The notes: generated by a model from the sequence alone, not told the origin. Shown: positions 1 to 12,989, counted from the first letter of the stretch. The stretch is 64,000 nucleotides of DNA from Phaffia rhodozyma (GCA_014706385.1 JACGZH010000003.1:310001-374000), one strand, 5' to 3'. Made by a program: numbers and translations.

Positions 1-657
1 TCTACTTGCTTGTATTGGAGTCTGATGGGATGGAAGGTATAGTCAGTGCAGGAGCGACAGTGGCGGGGGCTGCTTTAGCTGCCGTAGGAGGCACAGTTGA
101 GATGAGTGGGTTGGTCGTTGGTGTCAGCTCGGTGCGTGCCTCTTTCTTCAGCTTCTTATTTTATTTCGGAGGCATCGAACAAACCTGATGTTTACAATTG
201 ATTGGTTGTGTGATAACTTTGTCTTATAAATGGTTGGTAGGCGACGATTGGTTCGAAACTGCATCTCGATCCGACCTCGCACGAGTCCTTCCTAGCATCA
301 TCCCGAGTAAGTCTGGCGTGCATGCCCGCTCTTGGCGTGGTCACCAACATCTGGCAGACCGGAAAGATTGGGAGCGAGCAACTCGTTGAGGTTAGTGTTC
401 CCTTGTGTTTCTTGTTTACTTGAATCTCTTTCTCTGTTTCCTCTTTATCTAGCCTTGCAAGACGAAAGACTGATATATCAACTGAACTTGTCATCTACGA
501 TGTTGTACGCTTCCTCCGAAAATCTGCCACACAGGTGATGGACACTCTGATGGAGAAAGCAAAGGACATCCACGCTGTCGTGACTCAGTCGTTGATCGAG
601 GGTGTTCAAGAGCGAGAGCAGAAGGAAGCAGCCGAGAGCGCCATCATAAGAGCTTAG
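1..657 (+). CDS. 3' end of an unrecognised protein gene (partial, starts before the window)
   Basis: An open frame enters at the window edge, is Ala/Gly/Val-rich, and reaches a donor (gtgcgt) at 132. An intron to 240 restores the same frame, giving an exon (241-390) with the peptide ACMPALGVVTNIWQTGKIG. A second intron starts at 391 (gttagt). The last exon carries a charged, helix-forming tail rich in Glu, Lys and Gln and stops with TAG at 655-657. The final acceptor is uncertain: the pyrimidine-rich tag at 452 breaks the frame, while an aag at 468 keeps it. The hydrophobic Gly/Ala segment could be a membrane or membrane-associated stretch. I do not recognise the family. Confidence 0.5.
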
Positions 658-959
658 AAATCCAGCAGATGAGAGGAAAAATATAACATGTATAATAGAA
701 GTTAATACAGAGCTGATCGTTCTTGATTGCTCATTTCCGGTACATAGTGAGTAAGACAGACAACTCCCTCTTTATAAACGTGGGACAGCAGGTAACATCA
801 CATTATATAGCGGGAAAAATATGTTTCTACAAGAAACATTGCTTGAGAGAGAAGAGATGAATGAAAGAAATAAGATCGTTACGAGGAGACATTATCGAGG
901 CATCACAAGAAGTCATAGAGCATACACACGCGCGCCATTTCCTCCTCATCATCATCTAT
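658..959. other. Intergenic, convergent 3' ends
   Basis: Non-coding spacer between a plus-strand stop at 657 and a minus-strand stop at 960. It should hold both 3' UTRs. I see no RNA gene or conserved element. Confidence 0.6.
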
Positions 960-3928
960 CTACAGATCGGAGAAGCTATCAAGGACCGCTCTCGGACGTA
1001 TCTCTTTGAATGGGTTCCCTGAACCTTTCTTCGCCCCATCTCTTCTCAACTTGTCAGGGCCAGGCAAGGAAGATCTTGATCGGACCGTGCTATGGACAGA
1101 ATAGTTCGGTTTTCTGTTGTCGTTGGTCGATTTCGAAAGTGGCTTCACTGGTGAGTCCGCCATGAACAAATCCATCTCATCAGAACTTCCTTCATCTTCA
1201 TCTATCACCTTTCTCAACTTTGTTATCATCTGTTTGCACGATTCAGACCCCGGAATCGTTTCCGTACGGGTAGTAAAGGTTTGTTTTAGGATGGACATTC
1301 TCGGAGGAGAAACAAGCCTGGCTGTCTTGAGAGACAAAGCCCGAGCAGGACTTGGAGATGCGACTGTTTGTCGCTTGGGAGGACGGCTCGGAGCGGGTGA
1401 GATTGGAGGGCAGATGGTTGATCTAGGGATTCGATTGATCGATCGGAGCCAAGGAGATGAGGGAGGCACGTACGGAGTGTAGAGTGTACGTTGTTGAATA
1501 GTCACAGATTTTGGAGTGTTCGTTGGAGCGTTGGTATGGGTATCGTAGAGATTGGAATGTGGGTTGATATAAATGGCACGATCGCTTTGTTGAGTGGTCC
1601 TCTCGGAGCGCGTTGATCCGCTGATTGAACAAGTCGATAAGGATTCAGAAGATGAACTAGAAGGCGAGAGAGGATCTGGACGGATAGTCGTTCGACATCT
1701 TCGTCTTGATTTCAAGCTGAATGCTCTTGACCCATACGTTTCACTTGAGTCTTCATCGTCAGAACTTTCATCTACAGACAAATCCGACTCGACAGAAAGA
1801 GACCTTGCACGCGGATTCTTTCTTGTACCCATTCGGCTAGGTTTGGAAATATTTGGTGTGACCTCGACCCAGTCTCCAACGAGTTCTTCCCAACGAATTC
1901 CGTTCACGGGATTTCCAGGTGTAGCAGTCGCCTGAGCAGCACATCGGGCTTGGGCTGAAATTGTCAAGTCGCGCAGACTTTCCCATTCAGTAGTTTGAAG
2001 GGTTTGGTCGCCAGCCGATAGTTTGGATTTTGTATCAAAGATGCTGAGTCGATCGTATTCATTCATGGCGCGTCGTAAGATGGTAAATTCAAGATTGGGA
2101 AGAGAGAGTGATCGAAGACATGACGACAGAGTGTATACAGTCGATAATGTCGAATGAGAGGAGAGTATGAAGGTGGCCGTATCTGAATCGATGGTGTCTT
2201 CGAAGAGCGATACTACAGATATACGATCTTCGTTCTTGAGTGTTGAATTGTCCAAACAAAGGACATGAAGGTTCAAAGCGAGGAGCGCGCCAGAAAGGAC
2301 TTTGGAAGTCGAAGGAGGAAGACGTTCACGCATAAGAGCAGCCAGCTGGGTGAGCGACCCATCAATTTCCTTGACAACCGAGGCTGAATCTTCTTGAATG
2401 CTCAACTTTTTGCTCAGCCATATCTGGTACTGTACCCAAGAGCTCAACCTGATGGCAAACTTATCAGACAATGGTGGACTTGTCAGAGTGACCTCTTCTA
2501 GGAACCCATCGAGCAAGTGAACGAGGAAGGCAGCGCCGGAACTGTTCTTCTTCGGACCGTCTCGTATTAAGCCATCGATTGGAGCACCCAGCCAACGAAC
2601 CTCACGGTAATCAGACCCGAAAGGTAGACATACTGCTCTCTCTTCTTCGTCCAACCACCGATGAAGACGAACGACAGATTTCGATAGAATTTGGGGCCAG
2701 CGATCAGAGAGCGGATGTTCTACAGAAGGAACTTTCCGAGCAAGTGTAGGGAGGTAGGAAGGGCCAGGAGGATGGAGTGTCGAAGGTAACATGTATGCCT
2801 GAAGAATCAAGTGGGGCAAAACTAGAGAGATCTGAAGATCAAAGAATGGACAAGAGAAATCCCTTGAGGATACGAGTTAGAGAGGTCTCAGCTGACTCAA
2901 CCCGCCCAAGTTTAACCCACACCTACCTCATAGACAGCAGATTGTTTAATGCAAGCATCTAGAATGAGTTCATAGAAGCTGTGAAGCGGAATGTCGGCAT
3001 AAATCAGGATAGAGAGAGCGTGGACGGGGATAGCGTATCTGGGAGACCAAACAAGCAACCAACATTTCTTCACGATCAGACTGCTATATAGGACAGACTT
3101 GCATGGTCTCACAAGAACCGACTTACCTTCGAAAATGTTCCGGTATGCTTTCCCACCATTCGTCTCTCAGACTGACGCTCCGTCCCTCCCTCTTTTGATC
3201 AACATCATCACCAACTCCAGGTCCTTCCTCGCCTAACTCTTCGTCCAGCTGGTCTTTAATCCAACCTTCTATGTTTCCTCCTACATTCCGTGCGCAGACC
3301 ACACCAAGCGGTTCAAATGAAGTTCCTTCATCCTGTGAAGGATAAGCAATCTCGAGAATATTTCTGAAAGCCTCGACGACGCCGTGTATCCGTTTCCTTT
3401 GTTATGTTTAAAGTAGTGGAGGGGCAGGGAGAGGCACAGTCGTCATTTAGCTATTGTGCATCATGGCTGAAATTCGCTATGAAAGACCCGAAAATCGGAA
3501 GAACACAGGCACCCAAAGATATCAACGTACGAAAGTTCGTCGATATCAACCCCAGAAGGTACACCAGGATGGTGGGCAGCCTGGACGACTCCTTTCGCGG
3601 CCCCTTTCGCTCTCGAGGCCGGAGAAGCTATAGGAATCAATTCTCTTGGGATCGGACCCGGCGGACGCCGTCTCATACACCTACCCGGCTGAAATATTGG
3701 TAGACCTGTGGCAGTTCCGGTCCATACACTTGGTGTTGGCTCGGTCTTGACTGAGCGAGAGTATGTTTTGGTAGAGGTAGGACCTAGGGTAGCTCGAAGG
3801 CTGGGTGATGGTGGAGCTGACGTAGGATAGAGTGCTAGGAGGTGAGAGATTTTGGAGAGGAAAGGCCGAAACAAACGGTTTATTTTGGATGTCGGCAATG
3901 TCAGAGAACGCTTCCTCGAAGAACCCAT
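960..3928 (-). CDS. Unrecognised Ser-rich protein, five exons, about 900 residues
   Basis: The start codon is at 3928 (MGSSRKRSLTLP) and the stop at 960. Exons on the minus strand are about 3928-3500, 3400-3127, 3075-2930, and a long last exon from about 2820. The N-terminal exon is basic and Ser/Pro-rich. Exons 2-4 look like a folded helical domain, with WWESIPEHFRR and WSPRYAIPVHALSILIYAD. The first half of the last exon is helical and Leu-rich. The second half, after RWEELVGDWVEV, is disordered with an acidic Ser block and many basic Ser/Pro segments, ending in FKEIRPRAVLDSFSDL. I cannot name a family. The layout, a helical core plus a long phosphorylatable tail, would suit a scaffold or chromatin-associated protein, but that is only a guess. 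Confidence 0.7.
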
Positions 3929-4421
3929 CGCGAAGATACAGGCAACCTCACAAGACAGAGGGAGGAGGAGATGGATAGCGAAGAGAGATGTTTTGGATGA
4001 AGAGAGGAGACAAAGTAGCCGAAAGTCTTGAACGCGTGTTTTGAAAGGACGCGACTGATTTCCTTCTTATGTCCTGGTAGTGACGACGTTCATCAGATCC
4101 CTCTTGCGATCATAGATCCATCTGACCTTCGTTTCGTACACATACAAGGCAGTTGGAGAAGAGAATAGGCATAACAGTTCATTCGAATATAACTCTGCCG
4201 ATGTATGGAGCAAAAGATAAACGCAATACATTGAATATCATGGACTTCCGGAGCTCTACCAGGGAACCTCCTCCCCTCGCCAATCAAAGAACTTTCCGGT
4301 CTCTGATTCGGACAGTCGATCGATCACCTTGATCCTGATAGTCCATGGAGTATCATCGTCGACAAAAAGAGTCAGTCAGAACCATCAGAAAGGAAAGAAT
4401 ATTCAAGGTTAAGGTAAAAGA
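3929..4421. other. Intergenic spacer upstream of the 960-3928 gene
   Basis: It lies between the SDR stop (4422) and the start of the next minus-strand gene (3928), so it should hold the SDR 3' UTR and the downstream promoter. Only short shadow frames are present. I see no specific element. Confidence 0.55.
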
Positions 4422-5460
4422 CTATTCCAAGACGCACATTCCACTACAGCTCTCCTCAACTGTGATGTCACCTCTCATTCGAGTCATGTCCTTTACAGCA
4501 ATAACCATCAACCGAGATGAGACTACAGTGATCGAGATACCGTCTGACTCAATTCATACAGGAGATTTGACATACCGTCTTGACGAGCCCGGGATGTAAG
4601 CAACCTATGCACCAGCCACCGTTTCTTGCATCGACCCCGGCTGCGCCGGTCGCAATCTCAATGGCCAGCTTTCGGAACCACATGTTGACCGCGACCTTTG
4701 TGCTAGAGTAGCAGGCCGCGTAGTCACCCGTCTTGTCCAATGCTCCTGTGGATCCCATGAGGGACGAGATGACCAGAACCTTAGCCGTCTGTGGCTTGGG
4801 AGGTGATAAAGTAAGAATCGGTAAAAGGGCGATGGTGAGAAGAATAGGGCCATGGTAGTTGGTCTTGGTGTCTAACTCAAGCTCTTCGATAGACCTATCA
4901 GGCGTCGTTTCAGCATATGTCAGTATACCTTCAAGGAGATGGATGGTAACCATAAGAATGGTTGACGAGAAAACACGAACACTCGAGTTGCAGGTTTCCA
5001 GCCGGATGACATGGTTCCTGCTACATGTCTGCATGGTTCATCGAATGATAGATACCGTTGTCACCGTTCAGTACGAAACACGGCAAAAGAGAGTTGGTAG
5101 AACTGAAAGAACTGGCCGTACAGAACGGTATCGATCGTGCCATTGTTCGCCTTGACGATGTTTAGTTTCGGGATTCCATCAACAGCAGCCTGAGAAGAGT
5201 CGAGAACATGTCAAGCCCATGATCACCAGTCTAGAGACAGAGAGGAACAAGGTTGTTACTTTGATACTGGCTGGGTTGGTCACATCCAACTCCAAGGTTT
5301 CGACTCTGCCATTCGCGTTCTTGACGATCTCCATCAGACCGGCTGACTCGGTCGGTTTTCTGGCGGCAGCGATGATAGTGACGTCTGGATTGGTCGATAG
5401 CTGACGAACCAGCTCGAGACCGATTCCTCTGGATGAAGCAGTAACAAAGTAAAGAGGCAT
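4422..5460 (-). CDS. Short-chain dehydrogenase/reductase
   Basis: Rossmann-fold NAD(P)-dependent oxidoreductase; substrate unknown. The start at 5460 gives MPLYFVTASSRGIGLELVRQ, with the TGxxxGxG-type dinucleotide loop as TASSRGIG. Exon 1 ends at LDVTNPASIK before gtaaca. Exon 2 holds KLNIVKANNG, an altered form of the usual NNAG motif. Exon 3 has the catalytic Ser region (VLVISSLMGS) and the YxxxK motif as YSSTK, then LHPGLVKT. The last short exon, DMTRMRGDITVEESCSGM, matches the family's typical C-terminus (T-D-M plus a ...PEES-like helix) and stops at 4422. The total, about 250 residues, is normal for classical single-domain SDRs of the C-factor or YciK-like type. The exon 2/exon 3 junction is not settled. 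The gene is head to head with the dolichol kinase gene. Confidence 0.85.
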
Positions 5461-5491
5461 GGTATTGTTTTTGTTGCTGTTGTTGCCGTTG

Positions 5492-8400
5492 ATGGCTGAT
5501 GGTAGATGGTGACGTTCATCTTCGGGAACCCTCAATATAAATATCTCTTAACTCCTCACCACCACCAACATCATCAACACTACCAACTATCACCGAAAGA
5601 ATAACGGCGAACTCTCTTCAATAAGAGTCTAGACCCACTAACAGACACATATTCACACTCTCACATACAGCTCCCACCATTTCCGCTTCAAACAAGACAA
5701 AGAGGTTTCATCCTAGCTCGCTTCACGCCAAACCGACTGGCAACGGGCACATCCGGATTCCTTCTCCAGCACCTTCTTCTCCTTCCACTCAAGCATCTTC
5801 TTCGTCGGATGAGGAAGATCATTCACCCCCTCTTAGGCGGAATGCGGGTAGCCAGGGCTCATCCGACGGCAAGTCTGGTGGTCTGTCCCAGAGAAAATCG
5901 AGCACCATCCCTGGACCTAAGCTTAACCATGGACATAGTCACGGTCGCACTCATGGCTACAAAGTCGGGTCCAGGGCGCAATCTGTAAGTACAAGAAGAG
6001 GGTCAACCAATCACCAGGTCAATCATACTCCTGATCCTAGTGGAAGCCATGTCAGATGGACCACTGGGGACACTTCAGCTGCAGACCGGGAAGGTGGCAG
6101 TACTTCCGACGACCTCGAAAGCCCTCTTAATAAGCTCTCAGATCCCATCCATGCATGGTTACCAGGCCAACGCCGGTCATCTGGTCTGCTTCCCGACACC
6201 TCTTGGTCAAATTTCACCGGTCAGAGCAATGCCCGCATACCCAGGTCTGCAGATTCACCTCCTTTGCGTGCTTCCATGGAACTGCAACCGAACTCGACAT
6301 CCAAGGCGGCAGCGGTATCGAGATTCAAAGGGGTCGCGAACTTGCTGGCGGGTAGTCGACCACGTCATCCCTTCACAGCGCAACCTTCATCAGCCATTTT
6401 TCCTCTCAACTTTTCGGGATTCCAATTAACAAGAGCATGGGGTGAGGCAATCTTGGTCGTCACTCCAGTCTTGGGAGCCGCAGTTGGACTATATTGCGAG
6501 GGTGGAGACGAGGACCGTTACAAAGTATTAGGTACGTCGAGTACTCCTTCTCTTTTGCCCTGGAGACTAGTCGGTAAAGTCACTCATCATTCTCTAATGA
6601 ACTATATGCAGAGCTCCTCACGATTGTTGCTCTTAGCATAGTATATGTGGTCTATAGACCGTTTAGTGTTACTTCAGTTCCGCCGCCTACTTCTCCTACA
6701 GTGAACACAGTATCCATCACCACTGCTGCCACCATACCGCCATCTTCCTCTTCTCGACATCGAGCTCACTCACCCTCTAGAGAAACGCACAACCTGCATC
6801 CTTCTTCTAAATCAACTTTCTCCTCAGCTACATATGCCGGACTTCAAGGATTTGTTTGGGGAACGGATGAACGAAATTATCGAGACTGTCCAGACGATGG
6901 CGCCTTGATCGCACTTCTCTTCGGCCCTCTCCTGTCGGCCTCATTACTCCTCTCTACCCTTCATCAACTCTCAAACGATAAACTCACTTTCGCGCTTCCA
7001 GCCGGATGGTTAATCGAACCTCCAGTTGTTCTGTCCGTCAATACATCAGCTCCTCTCTCTCCCTGCGCAGTGTTGACCTCAAATCCACGAACTGCCCTGG
7101 AGGCTCTCGCCAAATCGAGGCGCTCTCTCGTTTCGCTGTCTACCGTCATATCTTTGGTTCTCCTTCTGCATCTTCTCTTATCAAGACGACGAGAGCAGCA
7201 GCACCTATTGAAGTCTTCAATCAATCAATCTGTACCAGGAGGTGTGACCGAATCTCATCCATCGCGACGTATAGGGAAATTCTCAGAGAAGGGATCCGAA
7301 ACGAAGCTGTCACATTGGGTGCCAAAAAGCGAGTGGAGAAGAACTGGAAGTGTGGTCGCACTCGCCTTCGGGGTCAGTCTATTTCTAGGCATATTACAAG
7401 GCTTCATGAGCCACTTCGGTATCTTCCTTTGGGATAGTGAGTCTTCTCTGTTTTGCTTTGTATAGCTTTTTTGGCGGAAAATTGAGAACAAAGTTAAACA
7501 ACTGATTTGGGGTGATGATCTTGACGAACACCAACGATGAACATCCAGGTGTCAGCGTCATAGACATTTTTCTATCTTCGCTATTTCATCAGTTCTCAAT
7601 GTATGTATGTGTCCGACTTGCCCGGAAAGGTTTCACACTCGGCGAGCTTGGGATTGTTTCCCAATTTTCGACCGCGCTATTCATGGAAACTATCAATTTA
7701 ACGAGAGCCAGAGTAAGCTCCTAGCCTTCGTTCTCGTTTTTAAATTGTTGGTACGTAACTGATGATCTAAGCCCTCTTCACATAGGTCTCTCTTCGATTT
7801 CTTACCACAGCCTACTTTCAAACATATCGGCTCCCAACTCCTCTTTTGATCTTCCAACTCGCCCTCCTTCCCGGCTCTTTTCTTGTCGGCATTCTTCTTT
7901 CGCCACTCCTCGTCCTTTCACGATACATATCTCAAAGACCTGTCCGTCGACTGCGGTATCCTGAACAGAAAGAGCGCCAACGTAAAGCGCTCGCTGCCGG
8001 GTTCTATGGTGGGACGATACTCATCGTCGGTGGCGCTGTTGGGACTTGGACCCGGTGGCAACTAGGATGGAGAGATCCTTGGGTATGGGTCGTTCTCTGG
8101 ACAGTTAGTGGCCAAAGATGGTGGACCCGTCTGGCACTCTTGGGATACTGGGGCCTATTAGCTGTGATTAGTGTTGGAGGATGGGAGATGCAGCTGACGA
8201 AAGCTAGGAAGCGAGGACCGTGGAGTGGAATATCTGGACCAGGATCCAGGCAAGGCATTGTGTCTGCAGTGGGAGGAGCTAGGACAGGCTCACCTGCTGG
8301 GATCAATGAGTCCCCAGTTGAGAGATCGAGAGAAAAGACACGAGGGGATATTGTCGATGAAGCTGGTACAGTTGGCAAAGGTAGTACATCATCTGGAGTC

Positions 8401-9454
8401 ACCCCGTCGGGTGGGTCAACAGAACCAGTTGGATCAGGTTATAGGGAAATGATTGGTCGGGTGCCAGTCCTCAGTCTAAACGGCCGAAGAAAATTCTTTC
8501 ATGGACTCGCTGTACTCATGTTCGTTCCTGGATTATATGTTGACGTTCGTCCTAAACTTCACTACCTTATCCATCTTTGAAATTGCCATAATAATGGTTA
8601 AGCTGATCAACCCTTCTCTCGTCTTAATTATACTTTGTGTACGTATGATAGCCGGCGTTCACTCATCTGGCCTTCTCTTTTGCATTCGCCTCGTTTGTTT
8701 TTGTCGAATATATTCGATATTTCGCGCTGTATCCGTTTGGAGCCTCAGTTCATCTATTCTTGAACGAATTCCTCGATCACAAGGATTCGGGCACGGCAAT
8801 TTTGAGCCACTTTTATCTCTTGACAGGCTGCGCGATGGGCGCCTGGTTGGAAAGGTTCGTTTATCTTCCACTCTTTCCTTTGTTTGTTCGAAGTGTGTTT
8901 ACTCATGTCGCCGACCATGGCTTTGACTCTCAAAGTCCGTCGCCAATACTGTCTTATGTCGGCGTACTGACTTTGGGAATAGGAGATGCGATCGTACGTT
9001 CGAGAAGTCAATCACTCCTATTTGTAAACTGTGACTGACTTTTCTTTTCCTTTTTCGATGTATGATGTTTTTAAAACGTTGTTCTAGGCTTCCGTTGTAG
9101 GCCGATCGATTGGAAAACGCCGTTGGTCGTTTTCATCAGGAAAGACAATCGAAGGCAGCATGGCCTTCTTTGTGGGTGTTTACGGGCCGGCTCTAATCCT
9201 AAGACTTTTCGGCATCATCGAGACGCTCAACGTAAGTCCAAGTCTGTTTCTAGCCCACTGACCTGATATTCTCTGATCTCACACCTTTTCGTTGCTCTCT
9301 ATCAATCCGGATGATGTATCTCGGAAAACAACAGTATCTTCCATTCGCGTTATCTGTCGTTCTCTCTTGTCTGCTCGAAGCCCTCTCATTCCAAAATGAC
9401 AATCTGATCCTTCCGCTGTATGCTTGGTCAGTTGGGTGTATCCTGGGCGTATGA
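5492..9454 (+). CDS. SEC59: Dolichol kinase (SEC59-like)
   Basis: CTP-dependent kinase that makes dolichyl phosphate for N-glycosylation, GPI anchors and O-mannosylation at the ER membrane. The C-terminal part is diagnostic: GRRKFFHGLAVLMFVPGLY, then several membrane segments, then the CTP-binding region with GDAI joined by splicing to ASVVGRSIGKRRW and GKTIEGSMAFF. It ends YAWSVGCILGV at 9454. Many hydrophobic segments precede this. The N-terminus is a long Ser/Pro-rich cytosolic extension that stays open from 5671 to about 6531. No in-frame ATG precedes 6275 inside that exon. A ten-base first exon at 5492-5501 (ATG GCT GAT G), spliced to 5671, would give MADAPTISASNKTKRF, and I use this tentatively. 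The alternative start is the ATG at 6275. Confidence 0.85.
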
Positions 9455-9948
9455 AAGTTTCTTGTGTATTGGACTTGAGGCTCCGTCCATATTTGACGAT
9501 CTTATGTATATGGATATATGGTTGAACCATGGGAAGCCTTGTGTCAGAGATCAGCCAACAGTCGGATATGACATCCTCTCCTTGTTGGCCACGAATGAGC
9601 GAATTTTGTGCCTGAAGACGAATTACAGTCGTACGACAAGTACACAGACAGAAAAGTTCAACCAAGCCTATTTCCCCTTCCGTTTATTATCAAGCGTGGA
9701 AGAAATGATAAAGGAAGAAAAAAAATATGTAAAGTATAATTTTTAAAATCAATCAAATACAAAGAGGTGAACTTTTAGGGGAATTTGATCACCGGTATAC
9801 CTCGTTCCCAAGTTCATCGTCAACATACTCAGCCTCACGGGAAATCAACATGATCTGCAGCCAAGCAAACACCGTAACCAAGAAAGGGAGAAATAACAAA
9901 ATAAAATAAAAAGGAGGAAGCTCCAGAAAAGCGCGATCTACCAACGCT
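9455..9948. other. Intergenic, convergent 3' ends of SEC59 and SF3A1
   Basis: Spacer between two converging stops. A-rich stretches near 9715-9760 and 9895-9915 could serve polyadenylation of either gene. No gene is seen here; the open frame over 9420-9746 overlaps the SEC59 stop in another frame and looks non-coding. Confidence 0.6.
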
Positions 9949-12900
9949 CTACTTCCTGACTCCCAGAGTAAGCGAATCCCCAGAAGTCAAGTTCAGACTA
10001 GCAAGCGAGCTCTTGTTGTTGAGCACCTTTCCATTCGGCAGGTCGAGTCTCATCTTGGAAAGCGTAAGGGTTGTCTGGGTGGCTTCTTGAATCTTCTCTC
10101 GAAGGATTCCGACGGTCGTTGTGAGGGAGAGAGCTGGGAGAGTAATTCTGTTGGCATTCGAGCAAGTCAGTGGTAAAGGGGAAGAAGGATCAGCTACCGA
10201 TACACATCATTAGAGAGAAAAATCGGAGAGTGAAGAAGATGGTAACGTACAAAGAACCATCAAGTTCAGGCTTGCCGTCAATCTTGGGAAGCTGGATTTG
10301 AAGAGTGATGGGATAAGGATGAGAAGCGATCCATGCTTCTTCAGAATGCAATTGACCGTCTGGCAACTTTTCAACCTTGCTCCTCTTCGCATCCGGCCCT
10401 TCTGTCCCATCGTCCTCTCTGGACCTGACAGATCCGGTAGCAGCCGCGCCATTGGTGTTTTCTCCTGTTGCACCTTCTGTGGAGGTATGGGGAGCTCCTC
10501 CGTTGATGACAGCCATTCTGGATGGATGGATCGAGGGCGGCGCACCTTGAGGAGCGGCCGACGGAGTAGATGCTGGGGGAAGGGCAGTAGGTGCACCAAT
10601 AGAGTTGAAAGGAGGAGGAGGATAGTTAGGGTAGATCGAAGGAGGTATGGCACCATTAGGATTGAGAACAGGGGCCGTGATGGGAGGAGGCGGAACAGCA
10701 GGGTTAAAGACAGGGAAGGCGGACGGACCAGGTCCAATGGGACCAGCGGCATCTTCCACACTGATTCGATTTGATTTGAAAAGCTAATTTAGCAAACAAG
10801 ATACATAAGGAACAAGAAAATGATATATGAACGAACATGGCCAATCCCTTCGCTTTGTGGATAGCGGCGATTTGTTCGTCGAAGTTTGCGTTTTGCTGGA
10901 ACTTGTCCATTGTAGATACTTTTGTGCTGGACTGTCCATCCCAACCCATCTTTTCTCTTTCCCTCCTCTGTAACTTCTCCTGCTCTTCTCTGACCTTTCG
11001 GGCCTGCTCGTCCTCTGTCGAACCAAACATGTCTGTTCGTGCCGAGGCCAAATCTCGGAGGGAGGCGGACACGTTGGCTCCTATTGATATATACGTGGCG
11101 CGCAAGTAAAACGGACAATCAGTCTTCGATTCTTAGATAAACACAAATCAAGAGTGAGGGCGAACCTTGCTGAAGCAGACCGGCCTGAGCTTTCCTGGCA
11201 TCCAAAGCTTCTTTCCTCTCCTTCCATTTTGGGTCGAGCAACTCGATTCGAATATGCTCCGTGATCTCGTCAATCGGGATGGCCTGTCCACAGTATGAAC
11301 AGATTGTCGTCGGAACAGCCAGTGCCGTTTGTCGAGCTAATTCGAGTATAGAAGAACGAGACGGAGTTAGCGAACAAAGAACTATCCGATCCATCAATAA
11401 TAGACCAACTCACACTTGGGAACATAATCCTTTCGGATCTTTATCGGTCCTTGACCCTCGACAAACTTTCTCTGAACGTCCTTCTTTCTCTCTCTCTCTC
11501 TCTCTTCCTCTTCTTTCCTCAACCTGTCTTCCTCCGATTGTTCATCAATCTGAACAATCTCGACTTGTTCCTCGGCAGCTTCCTCTTGGGCATACTGAGC
11601 TTGCTCCTGAGCTGTGAGCGGAACTTCATTGACCTGGGAAGCCATTCGTTTCTGGGCGAGGGTCATGTTCTCGAGGTCATGAATCGATGTAGGCGTAGGC
11701 AGTTCGGTTGACTCATCGGCGGTGGTAAAATCGATGGTCTCGACGACAACGAAATCTTGCCAATCAATCTCGGCGAACGCGACTACGAAGAGTATAAACA
11801 GAATAGAATCGATAGGTCAGATTCACCAACCTATTGTGGTCACTCTGAAGAGGACGCGACGAACCTCTTTGGGCCTCTTTCTGATCCTCTCTCTTCTTTG
11901 CTCGATCGACTCTCCATTTCTCCCATTCTAATCTGATCTTTGAGTCCTTCAACGCGTTCTCCCTTCCCGTTCTTGTCTCAGCGTTCAGAGAGAGTTCCTC
12001 AAGGGCCTCAAGCGGAGGAACGAGGACTCTAGTATACTGCTGGACCATCCTGTTAAATACTGGATAGAGAGAGTGCGTCGGTCGAAGAAAGTCGAATTGA
12101 TAGTTGCGACCTTCGCGTTGGGAGAGCGAGGAGAGGAAAGATCGACCTCGACGAGCGGTGAAAAGGGCGGTAAGTTTAAGAATATCTCTGAAGATAATGA
12201 TGGTCATGTTTAACGAAAATAAGACGCGTGAGTTCAAGAACATGGCGTTCAATAGCGAGAAAAGAAGACAGAAAGGTTGGATTGAAGCAAAACCCACAGA
12301 TCCACAGAAGGCATTCCCGGCCTTTCTACTAAAAACTCCAAATTCCTGGGCTCAACCGGTCTTCCCGCCAGATCATCTTCTTTGCCAGCACCAGATTTTC
12401 TCTCGCCTGTTCCATCAATATCTCCTCCATCACCTGTTCCAGCAGCGGTAGCCGCTCCGTCTTGTGCAAATCCTTCTCGAAGTCGGGCGAGTGAGTACTG
12501 GTAGTAGGTATGGTACGGGTCGGAAGAGTTCAAGAAGGAAAACTTGGGATCGGATTTTTGGCCTTCTCGAATTTTGGACTCGAGCTGGGTCGGGTTGGCA
12601 GATCGGTGAAGAGCGGCAGAGGTTCGGTCGATGAGAACTAGAATATCGCGTTTAAGAGGGTAAGAAAAAAGGAAGATGAAACCCAAGCCGGTGAAACGAG
12701 AAGCACAAGTAAGCATTCAATCAATTTCAACTAGACACATATTCATCTTTGAGCGATAAATGAACCTCAGTCCCACAAGATACCAGACTTGGGCGAAAGA
12801 AGAAAACAAGAAGAGGAGAGAAAGAAGAGCCGTACCTCTGATCTCTGGTGGAGGATAAATCAGCTTTGCTTTCAACCTTTCACTTTCTGAGAGGTTGACG

Positions 12901-12989
12901 TCGTTCCCATCCGTCCCTTCCTCCGGTCTGGACACCGGAAGAATCTCTTCCTGATGATCATTCACAGGTGCGGGTAGAACCAGAGACAT
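9949..12989 (-). CDS. SF3A1: Splicing factor 3A subunit 1 (SF3a120 / Prp21)
   Basis: Core U2 snRNP component needed for branch-site recognition. The start at 12989 gives MSLVLPAPVNDHQEEIL. The domain order fits the family: a first SURP module (KLIYPPPEIR followed by KIREGQKSDPKFSFLN and DPYHTYYQYSLARLREG), a second SURP module (RNYQFDFLRPTHSLYPVFNR), and the Prp21-type central region with a charged coiled coil (VEIVQIDEQSEEDRLRKEEE). Next come a small zinc-binding-like motif (CSYCGQAIPIDEITEHIRIE) and a Pro/Ala-rich linker. A C-terminal ubiquitin-like domain ends GDSLTLGVRK at 9949. About eight introns are visible. The gene is divergent from mL60 across 219 bp. The PRP4 kinase gene, also spliceosomal, lies 25 kb away. 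Confidence 0.95.

Noticed and set aside
10298..10774. Plus-strand Arg/Gly-rich frame of 158 codons
   Set aside because: Shadow of SF3A1 exons on the minus strand, where the Pro/Ala-rich linker gives Arg/Gly on the complement.
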